Assembly (NCBI GenBank): GCA_025964695.1
Contig: JAOPYK010000074.1
Span: 62,001-126,000, forward strand
Direction: 5' to 3'
Origin: Streptosporangiaceae bacterium
GTDB taxonomy: Bacteria; Actinomycetota; Actinomycetes; Streptosporangiales; Streptosporangiaceae
Length of the DNA stretch: 64,000 nt
The notes under the pieces were generated by a model. It searched no databases and was not told where the DNA came from. It saw only the letters and a list, made by a program, of their open reading frames with translations. Positions 1-8,988 of the stretch are shown here, one piece after another; the stretch's first letter is position 1, and the number at the start of each line of letters is the position of its first letter. The position numbers were made by a program, and so were the translations under genes.

Positions 1-589
1 GGGCCACCACGAGGAACGCGAGCGCGTTCTCCAGCTTCAGCCACCAGACCGTACGGGCGGCGGACGCGCCGGCCATTCGGGACGCCAGCCACTGGGCGGC
101 CGTCGCGGCCGGACCGTAGACCGATGGTTTGTGGCGCCAGGCGTGCGAGGACAGCCGTGCGACCGGGTCGCCGGTCCGGCCCAGCTGATAGGGCGTCGTG
201 GTGTACGGACTATGGCCCACACTCGCGATCCGCCCGTAGGCGGCGTAGTCCATCAGGTCGGTCGATCCGACCGGCGGCACGACGACCAGCACAGCCACGG
301 CGAGGGCGCCCCCGGCAGCCAGCCGGGCCGGGCTCGGCGCCCGCCCGGTCCGCACCAGTGACAACCCGGCCGACACCGCGACGCAGCCCAGGATCACCGC
401 CGTCCACAGCATCACCGTGACCCACGCATCCGGCAGGTGCATGGGACGGAACCAGGGCGGCGCCGGCGTGGGCCGGCCGATCCACGGCTCGGCGGCCGAC
501 GGACCGCTGAGTCCAACCACGGCCATCAGGAGAACACTTGCGGCCACTCCCGCCACGACGATCCGGCTACGCATGCACGCGGAGGTCAT
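1..589 (-). CDS. Polyprenol-phosphomannose-dependent mannosyltransferase (MptB-like), N-terminal part
   Basis: The frame runs off the left edge, so only about 196 N-terminal residues are visible. I read three hydrophobic segments (about residues 10-28, 48-68 and 80-97). They are followed by GSTDLMDYAAYGRI and GHSPYTTTP, a membrane-adjacent acidic motif typical of the actinobacterial GT-C alpha-1,6-mannosyltransferases (MptA/MptB family). These enzymes transfer mannose from polyprenyl-phosphate mannose on the outer face of the membrane, for lipomannan-like glycans. The start is either ATG 589 or ATG 574; neither has a clear ribosome binding site. The family call rests on motif recognition from the N-terminus only; a related GT-C family is possible. 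Confidence 0.7.
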   Translation of the reverse strand, partial: MTSACMRSRIVVAGVAASVLLMAVVGLSGPSAAEPWIGRPTPAPPWFRPMHLPDAWVTVMLWTAVILGCVAVSAGLSLVRTGRAPSPARLAAGGALAVAVLVVVPPVGSTDLMDYAAYGRIASVGHSPYTTTPYQLGRTGDPVARLSSHAWRHKPSVYGPAATAAQWLASRMAGASAARTVWWLKLENALAFLVVA

Positions 590-682
590 TTGGTGACGCT
601 ATGGGTGGACAGTGAACGATCGGGGGCTTGAAGGAGAACGATGAGAAATGTCCGGCCGCCCCGTGCCGTGAGCCCTGCCACA

Positions 683-732
683 GGTCAGGCCTCACAAGAC
701 AGGCCTCACAGGTCAGGCCTCACAGGTCAGGG
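683..732. repeat. 14-base tandem repeat, about 3.5 copies
   Basis: Units ggtcaggcctcaca at 683-696, agacaggcctcaca at 697-710 and ggtcaggcctcaca at 711-724, then a partial unit to 732. The array overlaps the last codons of the ABC ATPase gene that ends at 727 and fills part of the gap to the mannosyltransferase start. Two other short-period arrays occur in this window. Confidence 0.85.
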
Positions 733-1512
733 TCGATGCGGAGCCTGTGCGGGGGCGGGCACGTTGCGGACCAGGCGGCCGACCTCGGCACGGAGCCGGA
801 CGAAGTCGGGGTGCTCGCGGGTGGCGATCTGATCCCTCGGGGCCGGCAGTTGGACGGGCAGGTCGGCGTGGATCCGGCCGGGGGAGCGGCTGAGCACCGC
901 GACCCGGTCGCCGACATAGACACTCTCGTCGATGTCGTGGGTGACGAGCAGGATCGTCATCCCGTGGTCGGCCCGTACCCGCAGGAGCAGGTCCTCCAGA
1001 TCCTCGCGGGTCTGGGCGTCGACCGAGCCGAACGGCTCGTCCATCAGCAGCAGGGCCGGCCGGTAGGCCAGGGCCCGCGCGATGGCGACCCGCTGCTGCA
1101 TGCCGCCGGACAGCTGCCAGGGGTGCTTGCCCTCGGCGCCCTCCAACCCGACCTCGGCCAGGGCCGTCGAGGCGGCGGCACGGCGGGCGGCACGGTTCAG
1201 GCCCCGGCGGCGCAGCGGGAGCGCGACGTTGTCGCGGACGGTGAGCCACGGCAGCAGCGAGCGGCTGTAGTCCTGAAAGACCACCGCCAGATTGTCGGGT
1301 ACGCCGGCGACCGGCCGGCCGTTGAGCACGACCTGCCCGGTCGAGGGCCGGAGCAGCCCGGCGACGCACCGCAGCAGGGTGGACTTGCCGCAGCCGGAGG
1401 GCCCGACGATGCTGACCAGCTGGCCCTCCGCGACCTGCAGGCTCACCTCGTCGAGCACGGGGTGGTCGCCGTAGGAATGTCCCAGTCCTGTGATCTCAAG
1501 CATGACGGTCAT
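727..1512 (-). CDS. ABC transporter ATP-binding protein (SsuB/TauB type)
   Basis: 261 residues, a full-length ATPase subunit of a nitrate/sulfonate/taurine-type importer. Visible motifs in order: Walker A GPSGCGKST (about residues 36-44), signature LSGGMQQR, Walker B LLLMDEPFG and the switch histidine in VTHD. The substitution of M in the LSGG(M)QQ motif is normal for SsuB-like proteins. It is the last gene of a five-gene operon with the binding protein, two permeases and a flavin monooxygenase. Its ATG at 1512 overlaps the end of the monooxygenase gene (stop at 1496-1498), which implies translational coupling. An internal ATG at 1503 is the alternative start. The substrate cannot be told from the ATPase. 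Confidence 0.92.
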   Translation of the reverse strand: MTVMLEITGLGHSYGDHPVLDEVSLQVAEGQLVSIVGPSGCGKSTLLRCVAGLLRPSTGQVVLNGRPVAGVPDNLAVVFQDYSRSLLPWLTVRDNVALPLRRRGLNRAARRAAASTALAEVGLEGAEGKHPWQLSGGMQQRVAIARALAYRPALLLMDEPFGSVDAQTREDLEDLLLRVRADHGMTILLVTHDIDESVYVGDRVAVLSRSPGRIHADLPVQLPAPRDQIATREHPDFVRLRAEVGRLVRNVPAPAQAPHRP

Positions 1513-2836
1513 CTCGTCCGTGGCTCGTGGTGAAGGTGTTCATGGGGTTGCTCTCCGGTGTCGTCGCTGACGTGGTGGACAGGGCGCTCCAGGACGGACG
1601 GGCGTTCAGCCGCTCGGCGTCGATCCCGGTCGTCTGCAGGTAGGAGCCGTCGATGGCCGCGAGCTCGTCCGCGGACAGCACGTCCTCGATCCGGTCGAAG
1701 CCGTGCGGAGCGCGTTCGGCCACGGTGTGCAGGACCCGGTCGGCCGGCATGTCCCGGCAGGCCAGGACGATCGCGTTCGTGGTCTCCCGGCGGGCGGCCT
1801 CGTACCCGGCCAGTCCGGTGGCGAGGTCGTCCGCCCTGGCGAGCTCGTACGCCAGGACCCGTGCGTCGATGATGGCCTGGGAGCCGCCGTTGGACCCGAT
1901 GGGGTACATCGGATGCGCGGCGTCGCCCAGCAGGTTCACCCGGCCGCGACCCCAGAACCGCAGCGGGTCCCGGTCGACCATCGGGTATTCCAGGATCTCG
2001 GGGGACTCGGTGATCAGTGCGGGCACGTCCAGCCAGCCGAACCGCCAGTCGGCGAAGTGCGGGAGCACGTCGTCGAGGCGGCCGAGCCGGTTCCAGTCGG
2101 CGGTCTCGGTGCGGGCGTCGTCCGGCACGCGCACCTCCGCCACCCAGTTCACCAGCGCCCGGCCCTGCTCATCGAGCCGCTTGGAGATCGGGTAGGCGAC
2201 GAACTTGGCCACCGTGTTCCTGCCCGCCACCACCTGGGTCCGGCCGTCGAGGAACGGCGCGGTCTCGGCGACGCCCCGCCACATGCGGACGCCGTTGCAC
2301 AGTGGAGCGCCCTCGCCGGGGTGCAGACGGGCCCGTACCGCGGAGTTGATGCCGTCCGCCCCCACCAGGGCCCCGGCCGTGATGACGACCGGTTCCCCGT
2401 CCTCCCGCCGCCGCAGCCGGACCTGTACGCCGCCGGAATCGGTGAAGTCCTCGACGGCCAGCCCGGGCCGTACGGCGTCTTCCCCGAGCCGGGCGCGCAC
2501 GTTGTCGAGCAGCAGCGTCTGCAGCTCGCCGCGGTGCACCGAGTACTGGGGCCATCGGTACCCCAGGGCCAGGCCACGCGGCTCCCCCCAGATACGGTTG
2601 CCGAACCGATCGAAGTGCAGGAACTTCGCGGTGGGGATCCCGATGGCCGCGAGCTCCTCGCCGAGCCCCAGCTCGGTCAGTTCCCGCACCGCGTGCGGGA
2701 GGAGGTTGATGCCCACCCCGATGGGGCGGAGCCGCTCGGCGGCGTCCACCACGAGGGCGCTCAGGCCCGCCTGGTGCAGGCTCAGTGCCGCGGTCAGCCC
2801 CCCGATGCCGGCACCGGCGATCAGAACGTCAGGCAA
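1496..2836 (-). CDS. FAD-dependent aromatic-ring-type monooxygenase
   Basis: About 446 residues. It has the three flavin monooxygenase signatures: the Rossmann GAGIGGLTAAL near the N-terminus, ALVGADGINSAVR (DG motif) in the middle, and VNLLGDAAHPMYPIGSNG (GD motif) near residue 320. The last motif resembles the PhzS-like flavin hydroxylases. Such enzymes hydroxylate small aromatic or heterocyclic substrates with NAD(P)H and O2. I chose TTG 2836 because GGAAGGA lies 7 bases upstream; GTG 2842 is in frame but only one base from that sequence. The open frame continues far upstream into the permease gene, but that part is out-of-frame shadow. It lies between permease and ATPase genes, suggesting that the imported compound is its substrate. 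Confidence 0.88.
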   Translation of the reverse strand: MPDVLIAGAGIGGLTAALSLHQAGLSALVVDAAERLRPIGVGINLLPHAVRELTELGLGEELAAIGIPTAKFLHFDRFGNRIWGEPRGLALGYRWPQYSVHRGELQTLLLDNVRARLGEDAVRPGLAVEDFTDSGGVQVRLRRREDGEPVVITAGALVGADGINSAVRARLHPGEGAPLCNGVRMWRGVAETAPFLDGRTQVVAGRNTVAKFVAYPISKRLDEQGRALVNWVAEVRVPDDARTETADWNRLGRLDDVLPHFADWRFGWLDVPALITESPEILEYPMVDRDPLRFWGRGRVNLLGDAAHPMYPIGSNGGSQAIIDARVLAYELARADDLATGLAGYEAARRETTNAIVLACRDMPADRVLHTVAERAPHGFDRIEDVLSADELAAIDGSYLQTTGIDAERLNARPSWSALSTTSATTPESNPMNTFTTSHGRDDRHA

Positions 2837-2871
2837 GAGCACGTCCTTCCAGGAGTCGGGCCATGGCAGGG

Positions 2872-3684
2872 TCAGGTCTCGAGCCTGCGAGCGCCCGCGT
2901 GCCAGGCCAGCAGCCGGCCCTCGACGAGCAGGAAGGCCTCGTTGAGCAGGTAGCCCAGGATGCCGAGCAGCACGATGCCCGCCCACATCTCCGGCAGCGC
3001 GAAGGTGCGCTGGGCGGTGAGAAGCTGGGCGCCGATCCCGGTGGTGCCGCCGATCAGCTCCGAGACGACCATGAGGATGACGGCGAACGACAGGCTGACC
3101 CGCAGCCCGGCGAATATCTTGGGCGCCGCGGCGGGCAGGATCACCCTCCAGAGCCGCTGCCATCCCGTGATGCCGAAGACCTCCGCCGTGTCCAGCTGCA
3201 GCGCGTCGACCGCGCGGGCACCGTCGATGGTGTTCAGCAGGACCGGCCAGACGACGCCGAACGCGATCGTCGCCACCTGCATGGTGGCGCCCAGATGGAA
3301 CACGATGATGAAGAAGGGGATCAGCGTGGGCGGGGGCATGGCGCGGCCGAGCTGCAGCAGCGGGTCCACGTAGTCGGAGGCGGTACGGGATCGTCCCAAG
3401 GCGATACCGAGCGCGATGCCGACGACGGAGGCGAGGAGCCAGCCGGTGAACAGGTGCGTGAGGCTGGGCACGAAGTCGTCGATCGCCTTGGAGTTCAGGA
3501 AGAAGTGGGTGGCGGGGCCGGAGAACCACAGGTCCCGCATCGCCGGTACGATTTTGGTCGGCGGCGGGAAGTAGCTGTCCCCAACGGCACGAGCCGCGAT
3601 CTCCCAGATCACCACGAGGAGCACGGCCAGCCAGCCCCGGGCCGAGAGTCGGGTGATCGCGCGCCATACGGAACTGAGGGTCAT
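2872..3684 (-). CDS. ABC transporter permease (SsuC/TauC type)
   Basis: 270 residues with about six membrane segments and the cytoplasmic coupling loop EVFGITGWQRLWRVILPAAAP, the EAA-type loop that docks on the ATPase. It belongs to the binding-protein-dependent permeases of the nitrate/sulfonate/taurine class. ATG 3684 overlaps the stop of the upstream permease gene (3681-3684), so the two are translationally coupled. The two permeases are similar in layout and probably form a heterodimer, unlike most Ssu systems, which use one permease gene. Confidence 0.92.
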   Translation of the reverse strand: MTLSSVWRAITRLSARGWLAVLLVVIWEIAARAVGDSYFPPPTKIVPAMRDLWFSGPATHFFLNSKAIDDFVPSLTHLFTGWLLASVVGIALGIALGRSRTASDYVDPLLQLGRAMPPPTLIPFFIIVFHLGATMQVATIAFGVVWPVLLNTIDGARAVDALQLDTAEVFGITGWQRLWRVILPAAAPKIFAGLRVSLSFAVILMVVSELIGGTTGIGAQLLTAQRTFALPEMWAGIVLLGILGYLLNEAFLLVEGRLLAWHAGARRLET

Positions 3685-4457
3685 GTCCGGGACTCCGTAC
3701 GTGCGGCGTGCCAGCGGAACGCGTGGCGCTCGACCCAGACCAGGAACGCGTTGACCGCCAGGCCCAGCAGCCCGGCCCAGACCGCACCGGCCAGCAGCAG
3801 GTCGGTGTGGCCACCGGCGCTCTGGGTGCTCAGCAGATAGGAGCCCAGACCGCTTTCACCGCCCGAGGCGAGCTCCGCGCTGATCACGACGATCAGCCCC
3901 ACCGAGGCCGCGACCCGGACGCCGGTGGCGACGAAGGGGGCCGCGCTGGGCAGCGTCACCCGGCACAGCACCGACAGCGGGCCGAAGCCGAAGCTGCGCA
4001 GCGCCTCCTTGGCGACCGGGTCCACGTCGCGCAGGGCGTACAGCGTGTTGACGAGAATCGGCCAGGCCGCCGCGTAGGTGACCAGGGCGGTCTTGGCGTT
4101 GGTGGTCGAGGCGAAGACGGTGAGAGCGAGCGGGATCAGCGCGACCGACGGGATGGGGCGCAGGAACTCCACGACCGCGCGGCTCGCGTTGCCGATCCAG
4201 GGGATCGAGCCCAGCGCGAGCCCGGTGGGCACCGCCACCACGATCGCCAGCAGAATGCCGCCTGCCCACGCCTTGAGGGTGGCGGCGACGTCGCCGAGGA
4301 ATCCGGTGTTGCCCAGGAGGCCGCCGGTACGCATCAGTACGGTCGAGACAGGGGGCAGGGCGGTCGCGTCACCGACGCCGACCCGGGAGGCCAGCTCGGC
4401 GACAACGACCGCCCCGATGATCCCTATCGCGCCGCGAACGGCACGGGTGGATCTCAT
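3681..4457 (-). CDS. ABC transporter permease (SsuC/TauC type), second subunit
   Basis: 258 residues with an N-terminal hydrophobic segment, further membrane spans and the coupling loop EALRSFGFGPLSVLCRVTLPSAAP. The family is the same as the neighbouring permease gene at 2872-3684. The gene overlaps the binding-protein gene by 4 bases (4454-4457) and the next permease by 4 bases, giving a tightly coupled block. A heterodimeric membrane channel with its neighbour is the simplest reading. Confidence 0.92.
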   Translation of the reverse strand: MRSTRAVRGAIGIIGAVVVAELASRVGVGDATALPPVSTVLMRTGGLLGNTGFLGDVAATLKAWAGGILLAIVVAVPTGLALGSIPWIGNASRAVVEFLRPIPSVALIPLALTVFASTTNAKTALVTYAAAWPILVNTLYALRDVDPVAKEALRSFGFGPLSVLCRVTLPSAAPFVATGVRVAASVGLIVVISAELASGGESGLGSYLLSTQSAGGHTDLLLAGAVWAGLLGLAVNAFLVWVERHAFRWHAARTESRT

Positions 4458-5446
4458 CCAGTGCTCACCAGCGGCTTCACGTCGAACGGCTTGGTGAGGT
4501 ACTGGTACTGCTGCATGATGTCGGCGACCCGCTGGAGCCGGGTGGTGCTCAGCGACGTCGGGTAGCTCCCATAGTGCAGCGTGGTCGCCGTGGCGGCGTC
4601 GATCTTGGTGTAGGTCGGGAGGACCTGCTCAAGGATCTTGCGGTCGGCGATCAGCGCCTGGGCGGCGGCGATGGCCCGCTGGAAGGCGGCGACCGTCTTC
4701 GGGTTCTTCTTGGCGAACTCCTGGGTCGTGGCGAAGCCGGCGACCGGGAAGTTGACCGTCGGGCCTTGACTGAGGTCGGTGATCAGGCGGGCCCCGATCG
4801 ACTTCTGCAACTGCGTGTTGAACGGCTCGACCGCCTGCACGGCGTCGACGCTGTGAGTCTTCAGCGCCGTCTCCATCTGCGGGAACGGAATCGGGACGAA
4901 GTTCTTGTCGTCGTCGAGCTTAATGCCGCTCGGCTGCAGGGTGGCCTGCACCATTAGCGAGCTGAGGTTGTGCTTGACATTGACTCCGACCTTCTTACCG
5001 GTCAGATCCTTGATGGAGTGGATCGGGGAGTCCTTGGCCACGAGTATGACGTGCGTTCCGGGCGCGGACTGGAACGCGTCGGCCACGATGCGGAGATTGA
5101 TGGCTCCGGCCGCCTGCGCCATGAAGAACGGCACATAGGCGCCGAAGGAGAGGTCGAGGTTTCCGCTCTTCAGCTTCGGGATCGCCTCCGCCCCACCCTG
5201 CAGGATCTGCGGCTTGACGGTCAGGCCCTGGGCTTTGAAGAGCCCTCGGTCGATGGCGATTTTGAGCTGAGCGGCGTCGGCCACGGGGAGCATGCCGACG
5301 TTGAGTTCGGTCTTTTCAAGACCCGAGGCCGATTTCTTGGTGCTGCCGCCGCCACCACCGCAACCGGTTGCGGTGAGGGTTATGGCGGTGAGGGCCGCGA
5401 GGCCCGCGATCGACGCTCGATGGAGGCGGGGGAACCTCATGGACAC
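4454..5446 (-). CDS. ABC transporter substrate-binding lipoprotein (NMT1/SsuA-like)
   Basis: 330 residues. It starts with a lipoprotein signal (positive MRFPRLHR, hydrophobic core, lipobox ending TATGC about residues 26-30) and then a Gly/Ser linker. The body has the NitT/TauT-type periplasmic-binding layout: LNVGMLPVADAAQLKIA near the start, KSGNLDLSFGAY, LTGKKVGVNV and VDAVQAVEPF. It is the first gene of the import operon, with AAGGAG 6 bases before ATG 5446. The 5-prime region is notably AT-richer than the rest of the window. Ligand unknown; the linked flavin monooxygenase suggests a small aromatic or sulfonate-like compound. Confidence 0.9.
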   Translation of the reverse strand: MSMRFPRLHRASIAGLAALTAITLTATGCGGGGGSTKKSASGLEKTELNVGMLPVADAAQLKIAIDRGLFKAQGLTVKPQILQGGAEAIPKLKSGNLDLSFGAYVPFFMAQAAGAINLRIVADAFQSAPGTHVILVAKDSPIHSIKDLTGKKVGVNVKHNLSSLMVQATLQPSGIKLDDDKNFVPIPFPQMETALKTHSVDAVQAVEPFNTQLQKSIGARLITDLSQGPTVNFPVAGFATTQEFAKKNPKTVAAFQRAIAAAQALIADRKILEQVLPTYTKIDAATATTLHYGSYPTSLSTTRLQRVADIMQQYQYLTKPFDVKPLVSTG

Positions 5447-5713
5447 TCCTTGGGATATAGGGGAAGGGAAGTCCCTGAGTGGCTGCGAAGTGTGGAGCGT
5501 AGCGTAATTGGCATGTTTGAAAAATCAGGACAAAGCAGTCAAAAGAACCCCAAAAAGGGAGGTGTTGGCAATAAAGGGTGTATGTCCCTGATTGGGTTGG
5601 CTCATTAGCGTGGGGTGTGCTCCAATACCGACGCTTGGGACAAGGGGTATATGAGCACGTTGAAGCGCTTTGGTCACTGTCTGTGGTCATTGGTGGAGGG
5701 GTAACGGAGGGCA

Positions 5714-8542
5714 GTGAGAACAGCCATGGAGAGTGACCTGCAGCCCGTCCAATCATCGCCGACGCTCACTTCCGACGACGTTCCGCGCAGTTCACAGCGG
5801 CGGCGATTCGGCCTGCGCAATTGGCGAGTGGCGGCCCGTCTGGTCGCTCTCATCGCGGTTCCCACGCTGGTCGCGGGTTCGCTGGCGGCATTGCGAGTTT
5901 CTTCGGCGGTAAGTGACGCGACCGTTTATCAGCGTGTCGAGCGGCTGGCCGAGCTGGCGGGAAAGACGAGCGCCCTCGTGCACGAACTCGAGGCCGAGCG
6001 GGACCAGACCGCCGCCTACGCCGCGACCGACCCCGATCCCCGCGGGCGCTCCTCGCGGGCGGGCACCCAGATGCGTGAGCAGCAGGCGGCCGTGAACGAC
6101 GCCGTCACGACGGTCAGGGCCGCGGTGTCCGGGATCGACTCGTCCTATTCGGCGGCCGTACGGCTCAAAGTGCGCGACATCGTGAACTGGCTGGACGGGC
6201 TCAAGGCCCTCCGCGCGGTCACCAGCCAGACCTGGCTTTCGCCGCAGGCCGGAATCGAGAAGTACTCCGAGCTCATCCAGGCACTAATGGACCTCAACGA
6301 CAATGTCGCCGACGGCATCGTCGACCCGGCCCTGGCGGCGTCGACGCGTGCCGAGGCGGCGCTGGCCCTGGCCAAGGACCGGGTCGCCAAGGAGGGCGCG
6401 TTCCTGCACGCGGTGCTGATCGCGCGCCGGTTCGAGCCCACCGAACTGCAGGCGGTCCAGGCTGCCCGGGCCCAGCGCGACAGCGAGATCCTCGCGTTCC
6501 AGACGGCGGCGACCCCGAGTCAGCGCCAGTTCTTCGAGGACACGGTGAGCGGTTCCGACATCGACCTCGGGGAGACCCTGCGGCAGCGGATCGTCAGCCT
6601 CGCGAGCGATTCCAAGACCCTGTCGGTGGCTCCGCTGACCGCCGATGACGCGGTGCCGTGGTCCACCTACACCGCCGCCACGGTCAACAAGATGCGCACC
6701 GCCGAGAAGCAACTGGTCGGCACGATCGTCACCCGGAGCGGCGTGCTGAAGTCGCAGGCCCGCCAAGCCGCGTTGATCGGTGGCGTGCTCCTGTTCCTGG
6801 TCATCTTCCTGGTGCTCCTGGTGACCCTGGTCGTGGCGCGTTCGCTGGTCCGGCCGCTGCGCCGGCTGCGGACCGGCGCGCTCGACGTGGCGAGCAGCCG
6901 GCTGCCCGGCCTGGTGGACCGGCTGCGCGATCCCGACGTGGCCTCCGACGGTATCGAGATCGATCCCATCGACGTCGACTCCACCGACGAGATCGGTGAA
7001 GTGGCGCGGGCGTTCGACGAGGTGCACCGGGAGGCCGTACGGCTCGCCGCGAACGAGGCGGTGCTGCGCGGCAACATCAACGCGATGTTCGTCAACCTCT
7101 CCCGCCGCAGCCAGTCGCTGATCGAACGCCAGCTTCGCCTGATCGACGAGCTGGAGCAGGGCGAGCGCGACGACGATCGGCTGGCCAGCCTCTTCCGGCT
7201 CGACCACCTCGCCACCCGCATGCGCCGCAACTGCGAGAACCTGCTGGTCCTCGGCGGGCAGGAACAGGTGCGCCGGTGGAACCAGCCCGTGCCGCTGATC
7301 GACGTGGTGCGCGCCTCGTTGTCCGAGGTCGAGCAGTACGAGCGGGTCGGCCTGCGGATCCAGGGTGAGGTGGCGGTCGGCGGCCAGGTCGTCAACGACC
7401 TCGTCCATCTCGTCGCCGAGCTGGTCGAGAACGCCACGGTCTTCTCGCCGGAGCACACCAAGGTCACCATCTCCGGTCATCTGCTGAGCGGCGGTGGCGC
7501 TATGCTCCAGATCACCGACAACGGGGTGGGCATGTCCTCCGAGGAGCTCCAGGCGGCCAACTGGCGGCTGGCCAACCCGCCGGTCATCGACGTCTCGGCG
7601 GCCCGCCGCATGGGCCTGTTCGTGGTCGGCCGGCTGGCCGCCCGGCACGGCATCCGGGTCGAGCTGCGCGCCGCCCTGTCGGGTGGGCTCACCGCCTTCG
7701 CCCTGCTGCCTGCCCAGGCCATCGCGGTCGGGGACACTCAGTCGGTCGCGCCACGCCGGTTCGACGAGGTCCCGCCGGTGTCGCCGGCGCGATCCGTGCC
7801 GGCCGCACGGCCGATCGCGGCGCCTGTCGCGGCCGTACCGCAACCGGCGGGACCCGTGCACATGGCGCGGCCGATGCGGGCGATCCCGTCCCGGGAGATG
7901 GCCGACCCGGCGCCGCACCACCCGACGCGCCAGGTGTTCGCGCAGGAGAGCCCGCCCCGCGGTCCCTTCGTGCCTCCGCCGCATCGGCCGCAGCCCATCG
8001 TCGCCTCCGAGCCGAAGACACCCCCTCCCAACCGCCCGGTCCCGCAGGCCCCGCAGTCTCCATCGGCTCCGCAGGCCCCCTCGGGCGCGGCGCCTCCGTG
8101 GGACTCGGCTCGGGCCGCCGCACCCGGGGTCGGCTGGGGGCCGCCCGATCCCGCGGTCGCCTCCCGGCGCGCCGAGCGGTCGCCCATCTTCGAGGCGATG
8201 GAGTCGGAATGGTTCCAGCGGCGCACGCCGAGCGAGATCCCGGAGACCCCGGCTCAAGGATCATGGATGTCCGCGGGCGACGAGGGCAGGCAGGCCGCCG
8301 AGGCGGTACGCCAGCCGGTCGCCGGCGGCCACACCTCCTCCGGCCTGCCCAAGCGGGTGCCGGGCCAGAACCGGGTGCCCGGGTCCATCCCGCAGAGCCC
8401 GCCCCCGCAGGCCGCCCCGCCGGCCTCGGCCGAGACCGTACGGGCGCGGTTCTCCGGGCTGCAGCGAGGGGTGAACCGCGGGCGGGCTCAGACTCAGGCA
8501 GATGGCGGCCAGCCACGAGAAGAGACAGGAGACACGGTGTGA
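5714..8542 (+). CDS. cvnA: Conservon CvnA-type sensor histidine-kinase-like protein with NIT sensor domain
   Basis: 942 residues. A membrane segment (about 38-60) is followed by a long extracellular nitrate/nitrite-sensing-type domain, a second membrane segment (about 352-380), a HAMP region, a helical dimerisation stretch ending LDHLATRMRRNCENLLVLGG, and an HATPase domain with the N box HLVAELVENATVFSP and ITDNGVGMS. The last 280 residues are Pro/Ala-rich and probably disordered. In conservons CvnA works with CvnB, C and D as a membrane complex likened to eukaryotic G-protein receptors. GTG 5714 has GGAGG 3 bases upstream; ATG 5726 is an alternative. The stop overlaps the cvnB start. Confidence 0.92.
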   Translation: MRTAMESDLQPVQSSPTLTSDDVPRSSQRRRFGLRNWRVAARLVALIAVPTLVAGSLAALRVSSAVSDATVYQRVERLAELAGKTSALVHELEAERDQTAAYAATDPDPRGRSSRAGTQMREQQAAVNDAVTTVRAAVSGIDSSYSAAVRLKVRDIVNWLDGLKALRAVTSQTWLSPQAGIEKYSELIQALMDLNDNVADGIVDPALAASTRAEAALALAKDRVAKEGAFLHAVLIARRFEPTELQAVQAARAQRDSEILAFQTAATPSQRQFFEDTVSGSDIDLGETLRQRIVSLASDSKTLSVAPLTADDAVPWSTYTAATVNKMRTAEKQLVGTIVTRSGVLKSQARQAALIGGVLLFLVIFLVLLVTLVVARSLVRPLRRLRTGALDVASSRLPGLVDRLRDPDVASDGIEIDPIDVDSTDEIGEVARAFDEVHREAVRLAANEAVLRGNINAMFVNLSRRSQSLIERQLRLIDELEQGERDDDRLASLFRLDHLATRMRRNCENLLVLGGQEQVRRWNQPVPLIDVVRASLSEVEQYERVGLRIQGEVAVGGQVVNDLVHLVAELVENATVFSPEHTKVTISGHLLSGGGAMLQITDNGVGMSSEELQAANWRLANPPVIDVSAARRMGLFVVGRLAARHGIRVELRAALSGGLTAFALLPAQAIAVGDTQSVAPRRFDEVPPVSPARSVPAARPIAAPVAAVPQPAGPVHMARPMRAIPSREMADPAPHHPTRQVFAQESPPRGPFVPPPHRPQPIVASEPKTPPPNRPVPQAPQSPSAPQAPSGAAPPWDSARAAAPGVGWGPPDPAVASRRAERSPIFEAMESEWFQRRTPSEIPETPAQGSWMSAGDEGRQAAEAVRQPVAGGHTSSGLPKRVPGQNRVPGSIPQSPPPQAAPPASAETVRARFSGLQRGVNRGRAQTQADGGQPREETGDTV

Positions 8543-8955
8543 GCGAGCCGAGCCGGCAGGATCTCAATTGGCTGGTGACGAACTTCGTCGAACGGGTCAT
8601 CAACGTCGCGCACGCGGTCGTGGTGTCCTCCGACGGGCTGCCACTGGCGTTTTCCCACGGCTTCCCGCCCGACCGTGCTGATCAGCTGTCGGCCATCGCC
8701 TCAGGATTGACCAGCCTGACGCACGGAGCGGCACAGATCTTCGACGCGGGTGGTGTCAGCCAGACGGTCGTCGAGATGGAACGTGGGTTGCTGCTGGTGA
8801 TGGCGGTCCGAGGGGGCTCGGTCTTCGCCGTACTGGCCTCGCCGGAATGTGATCTCGGGCTGGTGGCCTACGAGATGACGCTCCTGGTGGAGCGCGTGGG
8901 CCGAGTACTCACCCCAGCCCTGCGGACCGAACTGGGCGCCGGTCCGCCGCGTTGA
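8539..8955 (+). CDS. cvnB: Conservon CvnB: roadblock/LC7-domain protein
   Basis: 138 residues, essentially one roadblock/LC7 domain (DLNWLVTNFVERV, VSSDGLPLAFSHGF, GLTSLTHGAAQIF). Roadblock proteins modulate small GTPases; here the partner should be CvnD encoded two genes on. GTG 8539 overlaps the cvnA stop by 4 bases (GTGA) and has AGGAG 7 bases upstream. A longer in-frame open frame reaching back to 8098 is a shadow of cvnA. Confidence 0.93.
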   Translation: MSEPSRQDLNWLVTNFVERVINVAHAVVVSSDGLPLAFSHGFPPDRADQLSAIASGLTSLTHGAAQIFDAGGVSQTVVEMERGLLLVMAVRGGSVFAVLASPECDLGLVAYEMTLLVERVGRVLTPALRTELGAGPPR

Positions 8956-8988
8956 GCGACGGGCGGATTGTAGAGGGAGGCATCGCTG

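Noticed and set aside
628-1533. 301-residue forward open frame
   Set aside because: Antisense to the ABC ATPase gene, whose motifs are clear on the minus strand.
5447-5713. Riboswitch or promoter in the AT-rich gap between the SBP and cvnA genes
   Set aside because: TTGACT occurs on the minus strand, but no -10 box at 16-18 bases and no convincing known riboswitch core could be read.
6284-8257. 657-residue minus-strand open frame
   Set aside because: Antisense to cvnA; low-complexity Arg/Pro composition with no domain.
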